In this document: positions 1 to 7,472 of the stretch, one piece after another
How positions within the stretch are numbered: position 1 is the stretch's first letter
Layout: each line of letters starts with the position of its first letter
The notes under the pieces: generated by a model
What the model was told of the DNA's origin: nothing
Seen by the model: the letters and a program-made list of their open reading frames with translations, nothing else
The model's database searches: none
Program-made: the position numbers and the translations under genes
NCBI RefSeq assembly: GCF_003719825.1
Contig: NZ_RIBS01000004.1
Location: forward strand, 248,001 to 312,000
Direction: 5' to 3'
DNA from: Montanilutibacter psychrotolerans
Lineage (GTDB): Bacteria; Pseudomonadota; Gammaproteobacteria; Xanthomonadales; Xanthomonadaceae
Length of the DNA: 64,000 nucleotides

Positions 1-1
1 C

Positions 2-871
2 GGCTACGCGATCGAGTACGACTACTTCGACCCGCGCGGGCTGAAGACCACGCTGCAGACCAAGGCGATCGAGGGCCTGTTCTTCGCCGGGCAGATCAAC
101 GGCACCACCGGTTACGAGGAAGCCGCCGCGCAGGGCCTGCTGGCCGGCGTGAACGCCGCGCGCTTCGTGCGCGGGCAGGAAGGCTGGAGCCCGCGTCGCG
201 ACCAGGCCTACCTGGGCGTGCTGGTCGACGACCTGATCACGCACGGCACCAGTGAGCCGTACCGCATGTTCACCAGCCGCGCCGAGTACCGGCTGCAGCT
301 GCGCGAGGACAACGCCGACCTGCGCCTGACGCCGGTCGGACGTGAACTGGGCCTGGTCGATGACGCGCGATTCGCCGCGTTCGACACCAAGCGCGAGGCG
401 ATCGAGCGCGAAGGCGCGCGACTGGCGTCGATCTGGGCCGCGCCGAACAACCCGCTGGGTCGCGAGCTGGCTGCCACGCTGGGCGTGGAAGTCAGCCGCG
501 AGACCAGCGCGCGTGACCTGATCAAGCGCCCGGAGCTGGACTACGCCACGTTGATGACCGTGCCGCTGCTGGGCCCGGCGGTGACCGATGCGGCGGTGGC
601 CGAACAGGTCGAGATCGGCGTGAAGTACGCCGGCTATCTGGACCGGCAGCGCGAAGAGATCGAACGCCAGCAGCGCAACGAAGGCACGCCGGTACCGGAC
701 GCGTTCGATTACGCCGGCGTGCACGGTCTGTCGATCGAGGTCCGCCAGAAGCTCGAGAAGGTGCGACCGCAGACGGTCGGGCAGGCCCAGCGCATTCCGG
801 GCATGACCCCGGCGGCGATCTCGCTGCTGCTGGTGCATCTGGCACGCCAGCGGCGCAGCGCCCAGGGCTGA
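2..871 (+). CDS. mnmG: MnmG (GidA) tRNA uridine-5-carboxymethylaminomethyl modification enzyme, C-terminal part
   Basis: This is the 3' part of the FAD-dependent subunit of the MnmE-MnmG complex, which modifies the wobble uridine (U34) of some tRNAs in the cytoplasm. The reading frame is open from base 2, so the start and the N-terminal FAD-binding region lie outside the window; 289 residues are visible. The sequence begins in the conserved stretch around [20 protein letters not shown] and continues into [18 protein letters not shown], both hallmarks of MnmG. The helical C-terminal domain that contacts MnmE and tRNA follows, including the late motif [18 protein letters not shown] methionine at 149 is internal and is not a start. 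The identification is secure. No ribosomal protein or rsmG gene follows; the downstream DNA is a short repeat and then an unrelated lipoprotein gene. Confidence 0.96.
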   Translation, partial: GYAIEYDYFDPRGLKTTLQTKAIEGLFFAGQINGTTGYEEAAAQGLLAGVNAARFVRGQEGWSPRRDQAYLGVLVDDLITHGTSEPYRMFTSRAEYRLQLREDNADLRLTPVGRELGLVDDARFAAFDTKREAIEREGARLASIWAAPNNPLGRELAATLGVEVSRETSARDLIKRPELDYATLMTVPLLGPAVTDAAVAEQVEIGVKYAGYLDRQREEIERQQRNEGTPVPDAFDYAGVHGLSIEVRQKLEKVRPQTVGQAQRIPGMTPAAISLLLVHLARQRRSAQG

Positions 872-952
872 GCACGCGGCGCGGGGAAGCGGGTGCCGTG
901 AAGCACGCGGCGCGAAATGGGCGGCGTGAACCGCACGACGCGAAGCGGGCGG
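871..952 (+). repeat. Degenerate tandem repeat behind mnmG
   Basis: Three imperfect copies of a 23-31 base unit follow the mnmG stop directly. They lie at 871-901, 902-929 and 930-952. Each has an (a)gcacgcggcgcg-like head and ends in a ggc(g)gtga-like tail, and the third copy is truncated and more divergent. No protein is encoded. The unit could be a slippage product or part of a 3' untranslated region. Confidence 0.45.
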
Positions 953-1034
953 GGCCCCACGTGCGGCGCCGCTTCTCGATCCCGTTGCTGGCGTCCTGTG
1001 ACGCGCGGCGCGCCGCATGGATTAGGCTTCGCCC

Positions 1035-2414
1035 ATGAGCGTCTTTGCCGATCCGTCGTTCGCACTGCGGCGCACGCGCCTGGTCGCAGCCGTCGTCATT
1101 GCCGTCGTGGTTTCCGGCTGCAACCGGACGCCATCGGTCGACGACGCGCCCGCACCGCCCACCCTCCAACCCGCGGTCGCGGCGCCGCCGATCCGCATCG
1201 AGCCTTGGCGGTTGCCGGTGGGCCAGGGCGCCGCGCAGCCGGACCTGGTGGCCACCTCGGACGGGCGCCTGCTGCTGTCGTGGATCGAGTCGCGCGGCGA
1301 CGACGACGCGGCCGTGCACACGCTCCAATTCGCCAGCCTGGACGCGACCGCCGCCACGGCGACGTGGAGCGCGCCGCGCACGATCGCGCAGGGCCGCGAC
1401 TGGTTCGTGAACTGGGCCGACACGCCGCATATCGCGGTCACCGCCGACGGCGCACTGTGGGCGCATTGGCTGCAGAAGTCGGCCGCGGCCACCTATGCCT
1501 ACGACATCGCGCTGGTGCGCTCGAGCGACGGTGGCGCGCGCTGGTCGGCCCCGGTGCTGGTCAACGACGACGGCACCGCGAGCGAGCACGGCTTCGTCTC
1601 GCTATGGCCGGCTGGGCGCGACCGCCTCGGTGTCGCCTGGCTCGACGGCCGGGCGATGGCCCAGGGCGATGCGGTCGATCATGACGCGCACGCCGGGCAC
1701 GCCGCGCCAGCGGGCGCCACCGACGTGCCCGGTGCCCCCACGATGTCCTTGCGCAGCACGACGTTTGCCGTCGACCTCGCTCGGCATGGCGACACCGCAC
1801 TCGACCTGTCGACGTGCGATTGTTGCCAGACCGACGTCGCCGCAACTGCGAACGGCGCGGTGCTGGCGTACCGCGATCGCAGCGACGACGAGATCCGCGA
1901 CATCCGCCTGATCCGGCAGGTCGATGGCCAGTGGCAGCCATCGCAGCCGGTGCACGCCGACGGCTGGAAGATGCCGGCGTGTCCGGTCAACGGCCCGGCG
2001 CTGGCCACCAACGCAGACGCGGTGCTGGTCGGTTGGTACACCGCCGCCGACGACACGCCGCAGGTGCGTCTCGCACGCAGCGCCGATGGTGGGCGGACGT
2101 TCTCCGCACCCATCGTGGTCGAGCGCGGCGCCGCCGTGCAGGGCCGGGTTGCGGTGGCTTTGGACGACCGCGCCGCGTGGGTGTTGTGGCTGCGCGAGGA
2201 CGCGCGCGGCCAATCGATCTGGCTGGCACGCTACAGCCCGGACCTGACGAGCGAGCTGCAACGCGTCGAGGTCGCCCGTCTGCACGGACGCGGACGCGCC
2301 ACGGGCTTTCCGCAGCTGGAGCTGGCCGGCAATCGCGGCCATGCCGTGTGGACCGACGTCGTGGGTGGCACACCGCAGTTGCACGGCGCGGTGTTCATCG
2401 CCACGCAACGCTGA
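1035..2414 (+). CDS. Sialidase-fold (BNR repeat) lipoprotein with CxCC motif
   Basis: Predicted exported lipoprotein of 459 residues. The N-terminus has basic residues, a hydrophobic stretch and a lipobox ending VVVSGC, so it should be lipid-anchored. The rest resembles a six-bladed sialidase/BNR beta-propeller: Asp-box-like motifs SSDGGARWSAPV and SADGGRTFSAPI are visible. A cysteine cluster C261-D-C263-C264 lies between them, followed by CPVNGP starting at C316. These cysteines could form disulfides or bind a metal, but that is inference. No catalytic assignment as a neuraminidase is justified; many propellers of this fold are not sialidases. The start at 1035 is chosen because it places the signal sequence at the terminus. 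A micro-ORF and a small membrane protein follow on the same strand. Confidence 0.75.
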   Translation: MSVFADPSFALRRTRLVAAVVIAVVVSGCNRTPSVDDAPAPPTLQPAVAAPPIRIEPWRLPVGQGAAQPDLVATSDGRLLLSWIESRGDDDAAVHTLQFASLDATAATATWSAPRTIAQGRDWFVNWADTPHIAVTADGALWAHWLQKSAAATYAYDIALVRSSDGGARWSAPVLVNDDGTASEHGFVSLWPAGRDRLGVAWLDGRAMAQGDAVDHDAHAGHAAPAGATDVPGAPTMSLRSTTFAVDLARHGDTALDLSTCDCCQTDVAATANGAVLAYRDRSDDEIRDIRLIRQVDGQWQPSQPVHADGWKMPACPVNGPALATNADAVLVGWYTAADDTPQVRLARSADGGRTFSAPIVVERGAAVQGRVAVALDDRAAWVLWLREDARGQSIWLARYSPDLTSELQRVEVARLHGRGRATGFPQLELAGNRGHAVWTDVVGGTPQLHGAVFIATQR

Positions 2415-2493
2415 AAGGCCACACACCGGCTTCATCGTCGCCACACCGGCGCGGGCGATAACGCATCGCCAGCCCACCCGCCATCCGACGACC

Positions 2494-2616
2494 ATGAGCA
2501 TGCCCGGCCAGTCCCACGCCCACCCGGCCGCGAACGCCACGCTGCGCGTGCCGTCGTTCGCGCGCGCCCTGCGCATCGAGAACGACGGCGGGCGCACCGT
2601 CGCGGAGCGCGCGTGA
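2494..2616 (+). CDS. Possible 40-residue micro-ORF coupled to the next gene
   Basis: A short open frame beginning MSMPGQSHAH ends in TGA at 2614-2616, sharing its last base with the ATG at 2616 of the next gene (TGATG junction). The junction is what supports translation, since it is a common arrangement for translational coupling. The peptide has no recognisable domain, is rich in Ala, His and Arg, and has no membrane segment. It may be a leader peptide, or a chance frame in GC-rich DNA. Confidence 0.3.
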   Translation: MSMPGQSHAHPAANATLRVPSFARALRIENDGGRTVAERA

Positions 2617-3116
2617 TGTTGCTGCTGTTCTATCAGGGCTTGCCGCTGTTGGCGCTGGTGCCGGCGTTCGTTCCGTTCGGGCGCTGGTTCTCTCGCGCGT
2701 GCCTGCTGTTCGGTGCCTTGCTGGCATCCGCCTGCGGCCTCGCGTCTGTCGAGTTGGAGACGATGACGTCGGGCGAGGGGCCGGCGTTCTTCGGCATCGC
2801 CTTCTACTTCACGTTGGTCGGCGCCGTGTTCCTGGCAGGGTTCGCCGCGAAGATGGTGGCCGTGAACGTCATCGCAACTGCACGGCCTGCGACGCGCAAG
2901 TGGGTGGCCGTGGTGATGCGTGCGCTGGCTGCGCTGTGCCTGGCCTTTGTGCTGCTCGCCTGCGTCGTTGCCGCATACGGCATGGCCGCGTGCGCCGTCA
3001 CGGTTGCCGTGCTGCTTGCCGTGCTTGCCCGGGACGTGCTCCGTGGGCGTGGATCAAACCCCTCCGGTGATCCGGGGCGGGGGCTGCCATCGCGGAGCCC
3101 TCGTAGGATGGGTTGA
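2616..3116 (+). CDS. Small four-helix inner membrane protein, unknown function
   Basis: The product is 166 residues and strongly hydrophobic. Four probable membrane segments are visible, roughly at residues 2-21, 28-45, 64-88 and 105-145 (the last may be two helices). The start is taken as ATG 2616; a GTG at 2613 directly before it is an alternative. The last 25 residues are Arg/Ser/Gly/Pro-rich and unlike the rest, and the stop codon lies inside a REP-like repeat that begins at 3104. The C-terminus may therefore have been created by the repeat reading into the gene. I do not recognise the family. Confidence 0.55.
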   Translation: MLLLFYQGLPLLALVPAFVPFGRWFSRACLLFGALLASACGLASVELETMTSGEGPAFFGIAFYFTLVGAVFLAGFAAKMVAVNVIATARPATRKWVAVVMRALAALCLAFVLLACVVAAYGMAACAVTVAVLLAVLARDVLRGRGSNPSGDPGRGLPSRSPRRMG

Positions 3117-3133
3117 GCGTAGCGATACCCATC
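3104..3133 (+). repeat. REP-like palindromic repeat, copy 1
   Basis: The unit is an imperfect palindrome: gatgggt at 3107-3113 pairs with acccatc at 3127-3133. This type of element (aggatgggttgagcg...) is dispersed between genes in many proteobacteria. It contains the stop codon (3114-3116) of the membrane protein gene. A second copy in opposite orientation lies at 3264-3293. Confidence 0.7.
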
Positions 3134-3263
3134 GCTTGGCGTGGCGGTCAATGCGCCAGATGCAATTCCGATGATGGGGCGCGAGCCGCGGGGCGGATCG
3201 GCCTGCCAGCTTTGGCACTCGCCGGGAATCGCCGCCATCCCTCCCGCCCGGCCCCGGGTTGAT

Positions 3264-3293
3264 CGGTATCGGTGCGCTCAACCCATCCTTCGT
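3264..3293 (-). repeat. REP-like palindromic repeat, copy 2 (inverted)
   Basis: Read on the minus strand this matches copy 1 at aggatgggttgagcg, followed by a similar cgatacc segment. The pair forms a head-to-head arrangement about 130 bases apart. The whole gap 3117-3435 between the membrane protein gene and tamB has no convincing gene; apart from the two repeats it is unremarkable. Confidence 0.65.
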
Positions 3294-3435
3294 CGTGAAT
3301 CGGTTGCGAGCTTTGACGTGTCCGTGTCGATGGCGCCTGATCGATAAGGACGAACCCATCGACCGCGAGCATTCACGTCGAGCACGCACATTCGTTGAGG
3401 CGTGCAGTCGCCCATCGGGCGACCGGCACGTTGGG

Positions 3436-6400
3436 CTAGCGCTCCAGGCGCCAGTTGACCGAGGCGCGGTTCTCGACCGTGCTCGATTCGATCTCGACAT
3501 CGAAGCCGCGGCGCAGCAGGTATTTCAGCGTGAGCACCTGGCCGGTGCCCAGCAGCGAGACGCCGTAGCCGACGTACAGCCGCGGCGACAGGTACTTGCC
3601 GACACCAAACACGCTTTCGCCAAGCGCGCGGCTCTCCATCACGCCGGCGTCGTCCAGGCCGATCTTCGCGCCCAGCTGCGAGGCCAGCATGCTGCCGCCG
3701 GCGCTGAGCGCGGCGCTGGCCGCGTTGAGCTGGCGGCTCTCGTCGCCGCTGGCGGTGCTCAGGCTGCGACCCAGCGCGAGGTAGGACAGCGCCTCGGACT
3801 GCGAGCTGGCCGGGTCCGACCACACCGTCGCTTCGGGCGCGCTCGCGCGGCCCTTCACGTCGACGCCGGCGGTGACTTCGCCAACCTCGCGCTCGGCGCG
3901 GATGTCGAGGATCGGATCGGCAACCGGGCCGTTCGACCACACCAGCTGGCCGCGCGTGATGTCGAGCTTCTGCCCGTACGCGGTGTAGCGTCCGTCGACG
4001 TCGAGGCGACCGCTGGCGGCCATCTCGCGGCCGGGCCGCGCGATCACGCGCAGGCGCCCGCCGAGGCTGCCGTCGAGGCCGAATCCGTTGAGTCGCACCT
4101 TGTCGCCCAGCGCGAGGGTGAGGTCCATCTCCAGCGGATTGCTGGCGGTACGTTCGGGGTCCACCGGGTCGAGCACCACCACGTCGGGTGAGGCCGACAC
4201 GCCCTGGTCGAGGCGCTCCAGATCGATGCGCGCTTCGGGCACAGTGACCGTGCCGGTGACCTGCAGCGGTTGGCGCGCGGCGTAGCGCACCGTCACGTCG
4301 GGATTGGCGATGGCGCGCAGGTCGCGCGTGTCGGAGACCAGCACGTTGTCGCCGCGCACGCGCAGCATCAGTGGCGTGTCGTCGCCCTGCCAGCCCAGCG
4401 TGCCGTCGATCGCCAGCGTGCCTTCGCCGGAGCGCAGGCTGCCGTTGATCCGCGCGCTGCCGTCGGGCTGCGCATCCAGGCGGACGTCGCCCTGGCTGAG
4501 GTGGATTGCCAGCGCGGGCAACTCGGTGGCGAAGTCGCGCAGCTGCGCCTGACCGCCCAGCCGCGGCTGCGCGCGCGTGCCGGCCAGTGCGATGCGGCCA
4601 TCGAGCTTGCCGGTGGGCTCGACGATGTCGGGCGAGAACAGCTCCATCCAGGTGAGCTCGTCGGTACTGGCCGCGATCCCGCCCGACAGCGGCGCGTACG
4701 CGTCCCAGCCGGTGGCGACGCGCGCGTCGATGCGGTCGTCGTCGAAGATCGACGCGCCCAGCTGGGCCTGTACGCGCTGCGGATCGAAGGTGGCATCGAG
4801 CGTGAGTCCGGCGTAGCGCACGACCTCGCGGCGCGAGCGCTCGCGGTTGCGCAGGCCGCCGCCGGCCGAGGTGACCGAGGCCGTGCCGCGCCAGCTGTTG
4901 CCGACCGGGCGCAGCTGCGCCTGCAGGTCGATCTCGCCGCGCACGAACCACGGCCGCCGGTCGCTGCGCTCGGGCAGATAGGGAAGCGCCAGTGCCAGCG
5001 GCAAACCGGTGCCGCGCACGTCGAGTCCGCGCCGTGGCCACTGCGCGTCCGCACACAGCGAACCGCCGCCGCTGGAGGCGAGGCAGGCATCGGACAGCGC
5101 GCCGTTGCTGCCGTCCCAGCGGAACTGCGCGGCCTGCTGCAGGCGCCACGACGCACCCTTGACCGGCGCCAGCTGCAGCGAGGCCAGCGTGCCTTGCCAG
5201 GTGGTGCCGCGCTTGCTGGCGTTGCCGGTCAGCGCGATCGTGCCGAACTCGCTGCCGGCATCGGCGTCAAGCTGCAGCGACTCGACCGCGCCGCGGGCGT
5301 CCACGTGCAGCGACTGCAACGGCAGACCCACCGCCAGGCCGCTGCCGTCCACGCGCAACGAGCCGCCACCGCCGCGCCACGGCAACCGGCCGTTCGCGGC
5401 GAGCGTGTCCGCGCGCCATTCGCCGTAGCGCAGGCCGCTGCCGGTCAGCGCAGCGGCGACATCCGGGGCATCGCGCGCGCCACGCAGTTGCAGCGTGCCG
5501 CGCAGGCTGCCATCGGCATCGGGCAGCAGGTCGGCCAGGTGCAGCGGCGCGAATTCCGCGTCCAGCTCCAGCGCCTGCGCGAGCTTGCCGCGTGCGTCGA
5601 TGCGGCTGTCGCCCAGGCCCAGCGCGACCTCGCCCTCGTAGGCCTCGTCCTGCTTGCCCGGCGCCGCGCCGTGCATGGCGAAATGGCCGCGTCCCGAGAG
5701 TGGCCGGCCGCGCAGCCGGCCGCCCAGTTGCTTGGCATCGACGGTGAGCTCCAGCCCGCCGTCGACGCGCGTCTGGCCGGTCGAGGCGAGCGTGCCGTTG
5801 ACCGCGCCGCTCCAGTCCGGCGCGAAGTAGCCCGGGTCGAAGCCGGCCAGGGTCGCATCGAACGTCCAGCCCAGCGCCGGCGCCCAGGCGAGCTCGCCCG
5901 TGCCATCGAGCGTTCCGCTGGGCATGCGCACCTGCAGGCGTTTGAGGGCCACGCGTTCGGCGTTGCCGCGGCTGTCGAAATCGAGCCGTGCGGTCTGCCC
6001 GTCGCGTTGCAGCGCGGCCTTGCCGATGGCGGCCCAGGCCTGCACGGTGCCGGCCAGGCCGAGGTCGGCGTCGGCGACGATGGCCGGCGTCTCGGCCGAC
6101 GGCGAGGCGGCGCCCGCCGTCGATGTCGGCGTGCCAGCCCAGCGCAGTCCGCGCGCATTGATGGCGATGTTGAAGCGCCCGTTGCCCGCGTCGCGGAAGT
6201 CGGCGTGGCCTCGCAGGGTCGCGTTGCCGTCGAGCAACTGCAGCGCCAGCGGTTGCACGTCGAGCACCTTGTCCTTGAGGTGGATGCGTGAGGGCAGGAT
6301 GCGTGCCTGCCACTGGCCCTGCGCGACCTCGCCACTGAGCTGCGCTTCGCCGCCCACGCCGCTGGCGCGCAGCGTGGCGACCAGTGGCTGGGCATCCGCC

Positions 6401-7365
6401 GCCGGGGCCTGACCGAGCAGCAACGCCGGCTCGATCGCATCGGCGCGCGCGTCGATGCGCCAGTCCGCCTCGCCACCGTTGCCGCCGCTGGGGTCGCGCA
6501 GCACCAGTCCGGCACGCAGCGGGCCGGGCACGGCGCCGCCCAGGCCGATGTCCAGGCGCGCCAGGTCGCCCTTCGCGATCAGGCCCAACCGCGCCGGCGT
6601 GCGCCCGTCCGGCGCGGGCATCACTGCGGTCGCGAGCAGGTCCATGCGGTAGTCGTCGCGCGGCACGTAGTCGCCGTGCACCGTGAAACGGCCTCGATCG
6701 CTGTCGACCACGAGTCGCTCGACGTGCAGCGCGCCATCGCTGGCATCCAGCCCGCCGCGCAGGCGCCGGATGTCGATCAGCGGTTCGCCTTCGCGGCTGA
6801 CCTTGAGGCCGTCGACGCGCACGTCATCGGCCTGCAGCGCGAGCGGCGGCGCGATGTCGGGCAGGACCTCGGGCCAGGTGGGAAGGTCGAACGGCTTGTC
6901 GTCGCGGGCCAGGTCGAGCGCGGCGCCGGATACCTGCAGGGCATCCAGGCGCAGGCGCCGGCCGAGCAGGGGACGCAGCGCGAAGTCGACGTACACGCGC
7001 TGTGCGGTGAACACGATCGGCGCGCGATCCGGTGCGCACGGTGCGTCCTCGGGCAGGCAGGCGGGCAGTTGCGAATAGCGCAGGCCGTGCAGCGTCAACG
7101 GACCGCGTGCCGGCCCTTCGACGGACGTCCAGCTCAGGTGCGCGCCCTCCGGCAGGCGCGCGACGATCTGTCGCAGCAGCAGGTCACGCCCGCCGATCGT
7201 GCTGATCAGCCAATACACGAACGCGGCCAGAACCAGGCCCAGTGCGCCGGCCGCCAGGCTGCCGCGTATCGCCAGCCAGCGCAGCCTTGCGCGTCGGCGC
7301 ACGCGCAGTTCGGCGATGCGTTGATCGGGGCTGCTGGCGGTGTGGTCGCTCATGCGTGCATCCAT
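3436..7365 (-). CDS. tamB: TamB, inner-membrane-anchored periplasmic bridge protein of the Tam complex
   Basis: The product has 1309 residues, close to the roughly 1260 of Escherichia coli TamB. TamB works with the outer membrane protein TamA in outer membrane protein insertion and envelope lipid transport. A single N-terminal membrane anchor is visible at about residues 33-56, after an Arg-rich cytoplasmic tail. A very long region of short amphipathic beta strands follows, expected to form the lipid-lined beta groove. The conserved DUF490 domain closes the protein, and the final strand ends ENRASVNWRLER. Two methionines could start the protein (7365 and 7353, MSDHTAS); the longer form is given. 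It lies 107 bases or more downstream of tamA on the same strand, forming the usual tamA-tamB operon. Confidence 0.95.
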   Translation of the reverse strand: MDARMSDHTASSPDQRIAELRVRRRARLRWLAIRGSLAAGALGLVLAAFVYWLISTIGGRDLLLRQIVARLPEGAHLSWTSVEGPARGPLTLHGLRYSQLPACLPEDAPCAPDRAPIVFTAQRVYVDFALRPLLGRRLRLDALQVSGAALDLARDDKPFDLPTWPEVLPDIAPPLALQADDVRVDGLKVSREGEPLIDIRRLRGGLDASDGALHVERLVVDSDRGRFTVHGDYVPRDDYRMDLLATAVMPAPDGRTPARLGLIAKGDLARLDIGLGGAVPGPLRAGLVLRDPSGGNGGEADWRIDARADAIEPALLLGQAPAADAQPLVATLRASGVGGEAQLSGEVAQGQWQARILPSRIHLKDKVLDVQPLALQLLDGNATLRGHADFRDAGNGRFNIAINARGLRWAGTPTSTAGAASPSAETPAIVADADLGLAGTVQAWAAIGKAALQRDGQTARLDFDSRGNAERVALKRLQVRMPSGTLDGTGELAWAPALGWTFDATLAGFDPGYFAPDWSGAVNGTLASTGQTRVDGGLELTVDAKQLGGRLRGRPLSGRGHFAMHGAAPGKQDEAYEGEVALGLGDSRIDARGKLAQALELDAEFAPLHLADLLPDADGSLRGTLQLRGARDAPDVAAALTGSGLRYGEWRADTLAANGRLPWRGGGGSLRVDGSGLAVGLPLQSLHVDARGAVESLQLDADAGSEFGTIALTGNASKRGTTWQGTLASLQLAPVKGASWRLQQAAQFRWDGSNGALSDACLASSGGGSLCADAQWPRRGLDVRGTGLPLALALPYLPERSDRRPWFVRGEIDLQAQLRPVGNSWRGTASVTSAGGGLRNRERSRREVVRYAGLTLDATFDPQRVQAQLGASIFDDDRIDARVATGWDAYAPLSGGIAASTDELTWMELFSPDIVEPTGKLDGRIALAGTRAQPRLGGQAQLRDFATELPALAIHLSQGDVRLDAQPDGSARINGSLRSGEGTLAIDGTLGWQGDDTPLMLRVRGDNVLVSDTRDLRAIANPDVTVRYAARQPLQVTGTVTVPEARIDLERLDQGVSASPDVVVLDPVDPERTASNPLEMDLTLALGDKVRLNGFGLDGSLGGRLRVIARPGREMAASGRLDVDGRYTAYGQKLDITRGQLVWSNGPVADPILDIRAEREVGEVTAGVDVKGRASAPEATVWSDPASSQSEALSYLALGRSLSTASGDESRQLNAASAALSAGGSMLASQLGAKIGLDDAGVMESRALGESVFGVGKYLSPRLYVGYGVSLLGTGQVLTLKYLLRRGFDVEIESSTVENRASVNWRLER

Positions 7366-7472
7366 GCGCGTGGCGTCATGCCGGGCGCGGGTTGATGGAC
7401 CTGCGCGTCGCCGCGCGCCGGGCCGTGGTTGCCGCCAGCGCGCGACCGCGCGGCCGGCGGCGGCAATGGCGC

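Noticed and set aside
1035-2414. Annotation as a true neuraminidase.
   Set aside because: Only the propeller fold and Asp boxes are visible; the catalytic arginine triad could not be shown and there is no sialic acid context.
4270-6291. Long plus-strand frame of 673 codons opposite tamB.
   Set aside because: Same reason: low-complexity Arg/Ala/Gln composition, no domain, and the minus strand encodes TamB throughout.
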